A DNA stretch of 64,000 bases from Silene noctiflora (taxonomy: Eukaryota; Streptophyta; Magnoliopsida; Caryophyllales; Caryophyllaceae), in contig VHZZ01004324.1 of the NCBI GenBank assembly GCA_009801015.1, forward strand, positions 9,079 to 73,078. The letters run 5' to 3'. The notes under the pieces are model-generated. The model searched no databases, was not told the origin of the DNA, and saw nothing but the letters and a program-made list of their open reading frames with translations. The position numbers and the translations under genes are program-made. Numbering within the stretch: position 1 is the stretch's first letter; the number at the start of each line of letters is the position of its first letter. This document shows positions 20,805 to 32,618 of the stretch, one piece after another.

Positions 20805-22616
20805 ATGTTAATGTAGTAGTAGGAGAAGGTTGAAGCAGTTTTCTGTGATTTAATCACACAGCTAGTTATTTCTGCGTAAATTTGACCCCCCTCGCCCATA
20901 CCCCGCCTGATCAACAAAAACTCTGATTTTATCTATGATTTCTAATGAAAATTGAATGGTGACAGGGGAAGTGAGGAGGTTCTTCCGCCAGTTTTGAACT
21001 CTACTTCTAAGCCCCCTCCTGTATTCGATGGAACCACCAGGTGCTTCTTGCTTCCTTTAACCTTTCAATTCTCAATTTTTTTCTCAGAATTATTAGTTTG
21101 TGATTCCTAATATATACTCCGTATATTACAAGATATGAATACTTTAGGCTAAAAGTAATCTTTTCTCTTTCGTATGATATGAATACTTTAGGCTAAAAGT
21201 AATCTTTTCTCTTTCGTATGATATGAATACATTAGGCTGTACACTGCCTATACATGTCCTTTTGCCCAGCGGGTCTGGATTGCCAGGAATTACAAGGTTT
21301 GTGATCTACATTTTAATATGAATCTCAAGTCAACCCCGCGGCTAATTTGTCTGAGGTGCACAGGGCTTACAAGATCAAATCCAACTAGTTTCCATTAGTA
21401 TGGATGACAAGCCAACTTGGTACAAGGACTTATACCCACCAGCTAAGGTCCACACTCCACAATTTGTTTTATCTTGTCTTTGCTATACTTTGCAGCAAGT
21501 TAAGGACTCTCCATCTATGATATTGCTTGTTTGTAGGTTCCTTGTTTGGAGCACAATAACAAAATCAAGGGAGAGAGTCTGGATTTGCTCAAGTATTTAG
21601 ACACTCACTTCCAAGGACCATCTCTATACCCTGATGTAAGTCAAGGAAGGACTTATCATATGCGGAGTATCTCCTTTTGGAATTCCAGTCTATAACCTTT
21701 TTGCATCTTTCCTTTTCCAAAATATGCAGGATGCTGTGAAATTAGAATTTGCCCAACTGCAATTTGCCAATGCTGACGCATTTGGCGCAGCTGTCATCAC
21801 TTATCTTAAAGGAGGCTCTGACCTTGACATTGAATTGGGTATGAATTCTAGAGCTACATTTATTTTGCCTTGTTTATAGGCTTATAGCAGCCATGGCTAT
21901 GACATTTCTTTCTTGCTCGCTTACTAGGTGTTCTTTTTGACAAGTTAGAAGAGGGTCTGTCGAAATTTAATGATGGGCCGTTCTTCCTTGGCCGATTCAG
22001 TGCAGTAAGTCAGCCTCTATAAACATTGTGGGTTACTGCTTCTGGTTGAAGTATTTTGAGGTCGAACTGTAAGGTTGTTGTGACATAACATTATGGCATT
22101 CAAATTGTCATAGCACACTTAACTTCCTAACTGTTACCCATCCATAATGTAATAGTACATACTGGCACAGAATACTATGACACCATTCTCTGTGACTCGG
22201 AGAGGGGATCTGAGTTGTAATAAGGTACTTTGTTGGATATCAGGTAGACATTGCGTATGCTCCGTTTATAGAAAGGTACCAGCCACTGTTGCTAGAGTTG
22301 AAGAGCTATGAGATTACAGGAACCAGGCCCAAGCTAGGTGTTTGGATCAAGGTACACCACTGATCACCCTATAACTCTACTTAATGATGAGCAGGCAACC
22401 TAAAAGCGCTGTCTAGCCTTTTTGAACAACACTGCAATGTTGTGCAGGAAATGGACAAAATTGACGCCTATAAACAAACCAAACGGGCCAGCAAAGAGCT
22501 AACTTCACATATCAAGAGGCGTGTCTTGGTAAGCGACAGTGCCTGAAGTTAGAGGTATGCTGTTACGTTGCAACTTGCTAATGAGACATCAATGTGATTA
22601 TATGCAGGGTATGTGA
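20805..22616 (+). CDS. Lambda-class glutathione S-transferase (GSTL)
   Basis: Certain exons: 20966-21040, 21236-21296, 21364-21447, 21537-21635, 21730-21838, 21928-22004, 22244-22351, 22448-22528, 22608-22616. A first exon of ATG plus five bases at 20805-20812 gives the needed phase and a 236-residue protein starting MLMGSEEVLPPV; this exon is a guess. The thioredoxin-fold N-terminal domain has YTCPFAQRVWIARNYKGLQ, whose Cys (about 35) replaces the Ser/Tyr of most GSTs, and GESLDLLKYLDTHF; the helical domain has DGPFFLGRFSAVDIAYAPFIERY. Lambda GSTs act as glutathione-dependent thiol transferases that reduce quercetin-glutathione adducts, usually cytosolic or plastidial. The acceptor of the second certain exon lies in the last unit of a 44-bp tandem repeat. 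Confidence 0.92.
21133..21235. repeat. 44-bp tandem repeat carrying a splice acceptor
   Basis: Units start at 21133, 21177 and 21221. The first two are essentially identical (ATATGAATACTTTAGGCT start, TTTCGTATG end); the third is truncated and gives ATATGAATACATTAG, the acceptor used at 21235/21236. The same acceptor-like TTTAG/GCT occurs in both earlier units. Confidence 0.95.
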
Positions 22617-23378
22617 AGATGGTGTCAGCCGCAACTAGGCTCGCAAGCAAGAGATCTGCCTGCTAAATTGACTACAATATGATTTTAGTTTTTAGCCTTT
22701 GATGAGCAATCCTATGTTCTAGATATTAGATTTTCGTCTTAAACAGACATGCAGTATATGATACGAGTAATACATAAATGATCTGAGCCTGAAAACAAAA
22801 TAGGTCTATCCTTATTCCTTAGTAGGTCGACATTGTTAGTTTTTGACAAATATGTGACAGCGTTAAGATCGTTATGTCAATCTTGTAATCGACAAATATT
22901 TATTCGCCAATTACGTTTCTTGTATCGTGAAGTAACCAAGTATTTATGCATTATACAACGCAATTTAATGTGTCAGTCAAATACAATCAGTCTCTCAATG
23001 AATTTAACACGAAGATAAGGTTGTATAAACAACAAGCAAAAGGCACAAAGGTAAGGGTAATGTTGTTAATTGGCTACAAATGAGTTTTTTTACTATAAGT
23101 TGTCATTTTGAAGGAATGGGAGACATCTTGACAAGTCACTAATAAACGCCCTGACAGGCTTAACCCAGACATCAGATAATCGATTTATTAACGTGATTAC
23201 GGTAGATAGCAATGACTAATAAGCTAGCAGCTTTGATCACCATTGATACATCGGGTATCTGTATAACTCCCCCCTTATCCCCTCCAGAATTGAGGCATCC
23301 AACATTTTCAAGGTCACTAACATTTGAAGAATGTAAGACATTAACAACGCATACATATGCTGCTTCCTCTGAAGAAAG

Positions 23379-23498
23379 GAAGTCTATGTTATCTCAAACA
23401 CAAGTTGAATTTCAGAATGGAAGTCTATGTTATCTCAGACACAAGTTGAATTTCAGAATGGAAGTCTATGTTATCTCAAACACAAGTTGAATTTATTG
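23379..23498. repeat. 41-bp tandem repeat, about 2.9 copies
   Basis: Units start at 23379, 23420 and 23461, each beginning GAAGTCTATGTTATCTCA and continuing into CACAAGTTGAATTT. Copies differ at one or two bases, so the expansion is recent. Confidence 0.95.
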
Positions 23499-23583
23499 TT
23501 ATTTTTGCATAACAAGACAACTAGACAAGCAACATAGCTAGTATACGACATACTGACATAGCCTAACATATGGCACGCCACTG

Positions 23584-23633
23584 AGCTGTTATTCACAAGC
23601 AAAAGAGCAGCTGTTATTTACAAGCAAAAGAGC
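23584..23633. repeat. 25-bp tandem duplication
   Basis: Two units at 23584 and 23609, both AGCTGTTATT(C/T)ACAAGC then AAAAGAGC, differing at one base. It lies just beyond the stop codon of the minus-strand gene, probably in its 3' UTR. Confidence 0.92.
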
Positions 23634-23689
23634 AGAAACTGAAGTTGAGGCAGTAGGAAGCCTAGAATTGGGCAAAAGAGTCTCTCTGA

Positions 23690-24883
23690 TTATGCGTCTT
23701 CAGTCTTGTCAGGCATTGTGACAGAGGGAATAGGTGAACGGACAAGTAGGCCCTTCAGACTGATGTAAGCGTCCTTGAGAGAAACCGACACATTTTGAGT
23801 AGTATCAACATCCATTAACCTGCCATCCTTAACCACCACCTTCACTGCATTCACACAGCACCACACAAAATGGAATTAGAATAACAAATGAGTTACTGTG
23901 TTTGAATGTGTCATTCTTCTTTAACATATGATTTTGCAACTCGGACTCTTCTGTATTCATCAACATTATAATACCAAACAGGAATGTCAACCGTCAGCAA
24001 TACAATTGATGTTTCAATTTTCAGATACCATTCATTAATTGATCTCCACTATCGCCAGTAGAAAACCGACCCATCGCTAAAATCACTTCCATTCTCCAAA
24101 AAGAAAGAACTAAAGTACCATATGTGCTATCAAGTACTCCGTATTAGTGTATTACAGATTTGTCAAGTTAACGCTGGATGCAGAATTGCAGAGCCGGAAA
24201 TGTGAATGCCGCCATACTAAAGTCCAGCACCAGAAAAACTCGCTCTTAATGAACACGCAAAATGAATGACTAAAAGAATAATGTATTTAGTAAAACACAG
24301 GGAGACGAAGAAGAACAGAACTGAAAGCAAAAGAAGAAAACAAAGATTCTGAAAGAACCAAGGAATAAATGGTAGGAATATTAAGAAAAATGACGAAAAA
24401 ACGAGATGGAACCGCAGCTGCAGTTAGAACAATTAAAGAGAGACAATGACATATAAAGAATGAAATGCAACAAAAAGTGGAAATATAACTCGTTAATTTG
24501 AAATACAAGTAAAAATATAAGAGGAACAACAATCAAGAAAAGTAACCAAGGTGAGAAATTGGTAAAGAAAGTGAAAAACCTGGAGAAGAGAACCACCAAA
24601 GCAAGAAGAAACAGAGGAGAATGAGAATAGGAATAGCACAGGAAATGGTGGACAGCTTGATGCGGCGTGGAGGTTTAGTACGGTAGTGAGTGGCAGCGGA
24701 GACATCGGGAACAGGCTGAGTGGAAAGATAAGGAGGGAACCTCCTCCTGGGTGGGGTGCTTGGCTGCTGCTCTGCTGGGATATCAATGCGGTGTTCCATC
24801 ACCGGGACATAGTTTTCGAAGAGGACGAAATCATCTAACTTCGATGATGGTGATGATGATGATGATGATGATGCTCTTTCCAT
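23690..24883 (-). CDS. Small single-pass membrane protein, unrecognised
   Basis: Two exons on the minus strand: 24883-24580 and 23844-23690; 152 residues. The join (WWFSSP, then VKVVVKDGRLMD) is in phase with good GT/AG ends. N terminus: MERA followed by a polyserine tract coded by a GAT/ATC-type microsatellite, then an acidic/hydrophobic stretch (KLDDFVLFENYVPV) and a proline- and arginine-rich part (PPRRRFPPYL). One strong membrane segment lies at about 82-97 (AIPILILLCFFLLWWF) behind a basic flank, so an N-in topology is likely. The C-terminal tail (KDAYISLKGLLV) is soluble. I do not recognise the family and give no function; the tidy gene structure and non-random composition argue for a real gene. 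Confidence 0.72.
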
Positions 24884-25664
24884 CTCTTTCTTACTTTTGA
24901 TCAACTACCAGAACACAAGTGTTGAATATGTAGATGATATATATAGCAGGGGAATACCAGAGTTTGTTACAAACCTCCCCACCCCATCTTTTATGTACAA
25001 TTCGTTTCTCAACTAACTTTTTGGCGGGAATTTTTCCTTCTCTCTTTTTCCTCTTCTTTACTGCCCGTATCAAACTTTGCCTCAATTTTCTTTTTCTTTT
25101 TTTTTTTCTTTTTTTAATCAAAGATTGTTTTTGAAGGCAATTATTATATGTAACTTCCATATTAAATTTGATGATATAGATCAACGGCGAGAAAAGACGG
25201 GAAACATTGTTGGTACCAAAGGAGTGCTAACTGCTAAAAGAATGCATTAAACCAACAAGCCCATACAGCAAGACGAGGGCGGTGAACCGGTCACATAATT
25301 ATATCAGAGCATACACAAACCCACGAGGAAAAAACAAAAGCATTGGCAGTGAGTTAAGTATTATTTGTTGATGAGTTTTCCTCTGTAATCCATTGGCATA
25401 TTACATACAATGAAAATCTACAGCTCACATGTACATAGCGAGGCAGGAAGAAGTGAGGCGGAGACACTTCTATCCCGTTAATAAAGCCAAAGGTTCGCCA
25501 GTTATCTGTAAGTTACAAAATTGATAACGGAGGACCTCGTGTATCCACAGTATATAATAAGAATGAACCAAGTAATTTGGTGAATTCTCTCGGTTTTCAT
25601 CTTGTAATCTGCTTCATCCTGGCTTTGTGCTTGTGGGGGAACTGGGTTTCTTGGAAGATGAGTA
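24884..25664. other. Upstream region of the membrane-protein gene and 3' UTR of the PBL kinase
   Basis: T-rich tract at 25085-25115; otherwise AT-rich spacer. No gene seen. Confidence 0.55.
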
Positions 25665-28352
25665 TTATGCACTTGAGGATCGTACTTCTGAGTTCTGAGA
25701 AGCCAAGAAATCCAGAGCTTTCACGATATCACGTATGAGCGGTCTCATACTTGGCTGCTCCTGAACGCACATTGCAGCTACTGCTAGTGCCTGATACAAT
25801 CCTCTTGGAGGATATAGGCCTTCAAGTGTTGGGTCTGCCATTTCTGAGAACTTCTTCCGGTCTTTGAATAGAGGTCTTGCCTGACACCAAGATAGAGCAC
25901 TATATTTAGATAACGCATTCCAGCAATAAGCCAATATGGACATCCCTTTTACCACACCCTTCTCTGAAGTAATAGGATGCTCTTCTTCATCATATCATTC
26001 TTTGTATCAGGCTTGCAAAAGCTGGATGTCCCTTAGTTCAAATATCTCTTCTCTATCAAAAGTACTAAACATCATTGTCTGTCGTTTGAGATTCATGTAT
26101 CCCCAACACGAAGCCAAAGAATACGATAGTAACTTGATTGGGGAGGAAGATCAGACAACCATGACATAAAATAAATGTGCAAGAACTACAAAATGCTAAA
26201 TACACCTTTCACCCGACATAATCCCAAGAAGATATAAGAGCTTATATAAAAAAGGAACTTCATAATTTGACCCTCCATTTTTTGTAATTAAAATTTTAAC
26301 TACTGTAATCTAAAAATGATCCCTCCATTTTTTGCCGTTTCGCCCAAATGTTCAAATTTCCCATTGCATAAAATGGCAAAATGGTTCTCAGTTCCCTCTC
26401 TTGAAGACTTAAGTCAGGTATTGCAATGCACCTGACTAAATGCAAGTGAATCTTACCAAAACGGATAAGTCGAGTTTCCACCTCAAGCATTGCTTAAGAA
26501 AGATATATTACAAGCAATTATAACCACCTGCAAAAAGACAATCAAAAGAGGGGAAGCGGGAGAGAGGAGGGACACCAGTCCACTTACCCAAGCAACCAAG
26601 TTCTGATCCCTAGAATCCTTTGAACTATCAATTGCCTTTCTTCCTGTAATTATCTCCAGTAAAACAACACCAAAACTGTAAATGTCCGATTTGAATGTCA
26701 GCTGGCCAGTCATTGCATACTCAGGTGCACAATAGCCATATGTGCCCATCACTCTAGTGGAGACATGAGTCTTGTCACCAACAGGACCCACTTTGGCCAA
26801 ACCAAAATCAGAAAGTTTAGGATGATACTCCTCACCCAACAAGATGTTTGAGCATTTCAAATCACGGTAAATCACTGGAGGCTTCATCTTGTCATGTAGA
26901 TACTCCAAGCCCCTAGCTGCTCCTGCAGCTATCTTCATCCTTGTGCTCCAATCAAGAGTTCTCTGATTCAGACGAAGGTCTGCAAAATATTAAGTCACAT
27001 TGGGAACAATATGTTTCAAATGTCCTGGAAAATACTCAGTGGAATTGTGCACAAAGGATAGCAAAGAAAGGTAAAATATGGCTTTACTAGATAAAAACGA
27101 GAGTCTCGGTTACTATTTTACATAGGAATGCAATTACGACTATTACATACCATGAAGATGCCTTTCCAAAGATCCTAGAGGCATGTACTCATACACCAAC
27201 AGCCTCTGAGCACCCTCAGCACAGTATCCAATTAACTTTACGAGGTTAGGATGATCTGCTAGACCAAGTGTCAATACTTCAACAACAAATTCCCTGATGC
27301 CCTGTACGCCATTACGATCGAGTTGCTTGATGGCAACAATCTGCTATCGAAAGTGCAGAATAGAAAGTTAGTCATAGACCTAGCATCACCAAAATTATCC
27401 CACAATCTACCAGATAAAATGAACGAGACATGGAAGCAGGTGATTAAAATAAAGCGAAAAAAATGAGGAAAATGACCTCGCCAGTATCAAGCAAGCGGCC
27501 TTTATAGACTTTGCCAAAGCCACCCTCGCCCAAGAAAGAATCTGAGCGAAAGTTAGCGGTGGCATCCACAAGCTCCTGGTAAGAAAAGGTGCGGGCCTTG
27601 GAGCTACTGGTGTTGCCAGCGACAGTGACATCCCTGACACTGGGAAGTTGGTGTGGAATAGCATCTCGGTTGTCTTGGTTGTTGACATCTGACGGTTGTT
27701 TGGCAGCAGATGTATCTGCAGGAAGAAAATATGAAAGCAAATAGAATTTGAAGGAGTAACATAACTGGAAGGCCCAACTTGTACATCAAATGACACACAC
27801 GTATAAAAATTTGTCACTTCCGGTTGTGGCTGCTATAACCAAAGACAAGAACAAGGAGCCACGATGACATTACCCCAAATGCCTCAACGGGTATCGCAAA
27901 TTGAGGTGTAAGGGGGTCGAATGTGTTAACAATGCAAAGAGGTTGTTTCCGAATGACCCAAAATGAAAAAATACCGTGAACATGACAACTAGTAACGGGC
28001 AGTTGATGAAATTGTAGAAATGAAAACCTAAAATGAAAAAAAGATAAAACCAGAAAGACAGTACCTAGTAAGTAATAGCTACCCCTTCCCTCCCGGCTCC
28101 GTCACTCGAGAATGTAAATGTAGAAGGTGGGGTAATTAAAGGTGAAAGCTTTATTTATAGTAATGTGCAAGCTTTAATGAATAAAAAGTAAGTACCATTA
28201 TTACCAAGAGAGGAAGAAGGAGTTGTGTTATTGGTGTCATGTTGTTGATGATGATGATGATGATGAGTAACAGTAGGGTTGAGATTATCAGGTAATCTCT
28301 TCTTCTTCTTGTTGTTGTCAGAAGTCGGACAACAACCAAACAAACAACCCAT
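25665..28352 (-). CDS. Receptor-like cytoplasmic kinase VII (PBS1-like, PBL)
   Basis: Five exons on the minus strand: 28352-28196, 27715-27477, 27340-27151, 26979-26588, 25880-25665; 397 residues. The N terminus MGCLFGCC offers an N-myristoylation glycine and palmitoylation cysteines, so plasma-membrane attachment is likely. A His-rich linker follows. The kinase has [11 protein letters not shown], catalytic Lys137 ([10 protein letters not shown]), YRD in place of HRD (233-235; usual for this subfamily), DFG with Asp253, and the RLCK-VII activation loop [18 protein letters not shown]. The C-terminal block ([27 protein letters not shown]) is typical of PBS1/PBL proteins. Family role: relays signals from pattern-recognition and hormone receptor kinases. 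Short C-terminal tail; exact PBL orthologue not assigned. Confidence 0.93.
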
Positions 28353-29901
28353 CTCCTGATCTCCTCCTCCTTCTTTCTCAGTTTATCTCCAGAAGATTAA
28401 ATAAATAAATAATCTCTTCTCTTTCAGACATCAAAATTCAACAATCTCTTTCTTTTGCTTTGCTTTACGCCTTGGCTTGCTTCTCCTCTTTTTCTATTTC
28501 TTTTTTATTTTATTCCTTTTCCGTGTTACGTGTATGGAAGAGACTAAAATGGTCACTTCGACTTCAATTTTCAAATAGTCAAATGTAATTCCCCCTACTC
28601 TTAGCTTTCCCGCACCAACTAGTTTTAAACCCGTGCAAAAAATGTACGGATTGTAACAGTAGACGTTATCGTTGAATACAAGAGCATATAAATAAGCGTG
28701 ATTAAATATTTAATATTATGACATCATAAATAGTCGTGGTGGAGTATCTAGTTGATGATCAATATGAACAAACGCAGGCGATGAAACTCGTTTTGCTTGT
28801 CGCCTCGCTGAGCTAATATATAAGATATGAATATTAGGTAATATGCACCCATATTCTGTTTTACTCACTTTCAATTTTTTTTNGAAAACGTCTNCNTACA
28901 ATAAAATTTAACATGACAAAGGTGAATACNGATAATAAAACAATTTTAACATGTTAAATACAAATAATGATAATAGAAATAATTAAGATGAAAGTAATTA
29001 TGTTTTTAACGGTAATTAAAAAAATAATAACCTGTTTAATAAATAATTGGGACGGAGGAAGTAATAAATTAGAAAATGATGAGCCCAACAACAATTTTTA
29101 AAATCGTGGCCCATAAACCCGACCCACCCTAATAAACGTTTTCGGCAACCCTACTAACCCTAACACTCATATTCATCTGCCTCACTTAGTCTCATCTCAT
29201 CGTCTTTTAATTTGTGCATTTTTCATCTCCATGTATTCAATCCAAAACAACCCTAAACATGTATCTACTCTTTATTTTATTATTTTAATGATATAAAAGT
29301 TATATAAAATTAAATTTTAAATGAATTTTTTAATTAAAAATATTAAAATAATAATGTTTATATTTATTATTTCAAATATGATATAAAATATTAATATTTT
29401 AATAATATTCTTAATTTATCTTTGATCTAACGGGTCAAGTGCGATTTTGACCCTAAAATAACAGGTCAATTCGGGTCACAGGTTAAGATTTACGGGAATT
29501 TGACCCAAACAAAAAAAGTCGGATGGATCGGGTTTGCGAGTAGTCTATATCTATTCCTCCTAGATACATCGTACAAGTATAAGCGACGAGTGTATGGATT
29601 GTAAATTATAACCCCAGAAAAGCGAAAAAGGAAAATACAATATTATGGGTGCATGTCCTGTGTGAGTGCGGTGGATGGCGAACCGAGCTGCTGCTGCTGC
29701 TGCTGCTTCTTCTTGGTACTCCGTATTATTTACTGACTTTGTCATAGAGTATCTTTGTTGTCTGTTGTGTTGTATGCATCATTCTCTCTCTTTCTCTGGT
29801 TAGTACACCTTCATTAGTCTGTCATTATCCTAAAGTTTACTCCTTTATCTATCCCTAACCTGGTTTCATCTTTTGATACAACATCATCCTTTTCTGTAGT
29901 T
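28353..29901. other. Divergent intergenic region, AT-rich, with repeat debris
   Basis: Lies between the minus-strand PBL gene and the plus-strand PPR gene, so both promoters are here. Several Ns at 28883-28930. GGGTCA-rich degenerate repeat at 29425-29540. A site II-like GGCCCA (29111) and AACCCTAA telo-box (about 29155) lie far upstream of the PPR start. CTG microsatellite at 29689-29708. No gene seen. Confidence 0.55.
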
Positions 29902-31437
29902 ATGGCTAATTCAATTGGGTTTCCTTCAATTCTTTATTACCATTACTCTGAAACCCCTTCCCCTAAATTCTTTATTACTACTCGTAATTATAATTATATC
30001 CTCAAATCTGTAAACCCCATTATACCAATTCAACCTAGACTGCTCACCCCACTTAGCTCCGTTCAGTTGGACCGTGTTTTGACAAGCGAGGATGAGGTTG
30101 AGGATGAGGATGAGATGAGTGCGGGTTTCTTTGAGGCCATTCAAGAATTGGAGCGTATGACCCGTGACCCCTCTCATGTTCTTCAACAAATGAATGACCG
30201 CCTCTCTCCCCGTGAGCTTCAGCTCGTCCTCCTCTACTTCTCTCAGGATGGTAGGGACTCCTGGTGTGCCTTGGAGGTCTTTGACTGGCTCAGAAAGGAG
30301 AATCGTCTCGATCAAGAGACGATGGACCTCATGCTTTCCATCATGTGTGCCTGGGTTAACAAGTTGATCCTAGCTGATAAGGATGTCTCTGAGATTGTTG
30401 ATCTCTTGGTTGATATGGATTGTGTTGGACTCAAGCCCGGTTTCAGCATCATGGAAAAGGCCATTTCCTTGTTTTGTGATTTAGGCAAGTACCCTCAAGC
30501 TGTTTCTTTTGTTCAGGATGTTCTCACCCGCAAAATCATTTCTGATGCCAATGACAGCCACAGGGGAGGCCCAGCTGGCTACCTTGCTTGGAAGATGATG
30601 GTAAGCATATCTTAAATTATACTCCTCTTAGCTTTTGTCACTCGCCCCTTCATTAAATCATTAGTCATATTGAAATTTTGTTCGTAGACTACGTAATGGA
30701 TCCAATACTAGTTTCTTGCTCTCATGTGACGCGTTAATGATATGGACTATGGAGTAATAAGCAGTTTTTATATGATTTGCTAGGAGAAAGGAAACAATAG
30801 AGATGCAGTGAAACTGGTGATTCACCTTAGGGAAACCGGCTTGAATCCTGAAGTTTACAGCTACCTCATTGCAATGACAGCTGTGGTCAAAGAGTTGAAC
30901 CAAGTCACCAAAGGTTTACGTAAGTTGAAGGGTTTTGCTAAGGCTGGTTTTGTAGCTGAGCTGGATAAAGAGAGTATCAGGGCAGTTGAGAAGTTTCAGT
31001 CTGATATTCTAGATGAAGGGATTTTGCTGTCTACCTGGGCGGTGCAAGAAGGAAATGCGTCGGTGCTAGGGTTGGTACACAAGAAGCTGCTTGCAATGTA
31101 TATATGTGCAGGGCGTGGAGTTGAGGCTGAAAGGCAGCTGTGGGAGATGAAGCTTATGGGAAAGGAGGTAGAAAGGTACTTTTATGACATTGTCTTGGCT
31201 ATATGTGCCTCACAAAGAGAAAGTGGGGCTGTTTCAAGGCTGCTGACTGCATTGGAAGTTACAAGTTGCTCCACCAAAAAAAAGACATTGACTTGGTTAT
31301 TGCGAGGTCATATCAAAGGTGGGAATTTTGGGGATGCTACAGAAACGGTAACCAAAATGCTAGACTTAGGCCTGCGACCTGAAAAGGTGGATAGGATAGC
31401 GGTCGTGAAGGGGCTCAGAAAAAGGATTCAACAGCCC
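29902..31437 (+). CDS. PPR protein of the At2g30100 type, 3' end in assembly gap
   Basis: Exon 1 29902-30600 and exon 2 from 30784 into the gap at 31438; at least 451 residues. The N terminus is Ser/Thr/Pro-rich and lacks acidic residues for about 55 positions, as expected of a plastid transit peptide. The body (GFFEAIQELERMTRDPS, RLSPRELQLVLLYFSQ, GRDSWCALEVFDWL) matches my memory of Arabidopsis At2g30100, a chloroplast pentatricopeptide-repeat protein. Helical repeat units such as NNRDAVKLVIHLRETGLNPE follow. Likely a plastid RNA-related role by family. The C terminus cannot be read. The neighbour at 36573 is the relative of At2g30105, which supports orthology. Confidence 0.86.
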
Positions 31438-31865
31438 NNNNNNNNNNNNNNNNNNNNNNNNNNNNNNNNNNNNNNNNNNNNNNNNNNNNNNNNNNNNNNN
31501 NNNNNNNNNNNNNNNNNNNNNNNNNNNNNNNNNNNNNNNNNNNNNNNNNNNNNNNNNNNNNNNNNNNNNNNNNNNNNNNNNNNNNNNNNNNNNNNNNNNN
31601 NNNNNNNNNNNNNNNNNNNNNNNNNNNNNNNNNNNNNNNNNNNNNNNNNNNNNNNNNNNNNNNNNNNNNNNNNNNNNNNNNNNNNNNNNNNNNNNNNNNN
31701 NNNNNNNNNNNNNNNNNNNNNNNNNNNNNNNNNNNNNNNNNNNNNNNNNNNNNNNNNNNNNNNNNNNNNNNNNNNNNNNNNNNNNNNNNNNNNNNNNNNN
31801 NNNNNNNNNNNNNNNNNNNNNNNNNNNNNNNNNNNNNNNNNNNNNNNNNNNNNNNNNNNNNNNNN
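31438..31865. other. Assembly gap of 428 Ns
   Basis: Unresolved sequence that removes the end of the PPR coding region. The T-run directly after it hints at a homopolymer or repeat at the break. Confidence 0.99.
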
Positions 31866-32618
31866 TTTTTTTTAAACTGAATTTCGATGATAGCAATGAG
31901 ATCTGTATTTGATGAGTTTGGTAGATGGTCCTTTGTAGGNCCAGCAGCTTATCGTTCCCTTTTCAAGGAAAGGAAGAAGTTTAAACGGAGATGTATCCAA
32001 CTATCCACCAACCAATATTCTTCGATGTGCATAAAGACGTTAATAATTCTCAATTATTGCAGCAGCCATGCCACGGCCATCTATTGCCTCAAAGTCAAAG
32101 TACGAGTATTATTTAACAACACCCTACGTTATCCGTTCCTATTTTTAATTTTTCCATCAGTTCTTGCATGAATATAGACTAATAGAGTAATCTAGATTTG
32201 CATCTTCGAGTCTCAAATTGCTGCCAAAAACAGGAGGATTACTCCTGAAAATTGTGTGGTTTACTCTTATATGAAGCTTACAGNTGTATAATTCTCATTA
32301 TTTGAATTATGATTGACAGGTACAATTCTGCAAACTGAACAGCTAAAAACTGCAAGTTAACTGTAAGACCGCAAAGAATAAAGCTACACCAGAGCCAATT
32401 TTCACATTTCTCAATCTTTAACCAAATATATACACACTATCACTCATTTCTTACTCAAAAAGCTCCCTATCAAAACCTCTGAAGGCATGTCTAGTGCTGT
32501 TAAATGGGATCTTCAAAAACACTGTTTACAGTGTGGGCGTGTGGCGAAGTATACTCTAACATGACCATGCTTTTAGAAGCATGCAAATGAAGCTTATACA
32601 TGAATAAATATGTAATCT
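31866..32618. other. Convergent 3' region after the gap
   Basis: May include the last bases of the PPR gene and the 3' UTR of the minus-strand receptor gene. A short frame at 31887-32030 (GRWSFV, KERKKFKRR) is not recognised; whether it is a terminal exon cannot be decided because of the gap. Confidence 0.45.

Larger units (their letters stand above)
22617..23689. other. Convergent 3' region between GSTL and the membrane-protein gene
   Basis: Holds the 3' UTR of the GST gene (+) and of the next gene (-). Open frames near 22833 and 23212 have no recognisable product. Two tandem repeats inside are listed separately. Confidence 0.6.

Noticed and set aside
31887-32171. Frame after the gap as the PPR C terminus
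   Set aside because: Not similar to the remembered C-terminal end of the At2g30100 family; an N and the gap prevent a decision.
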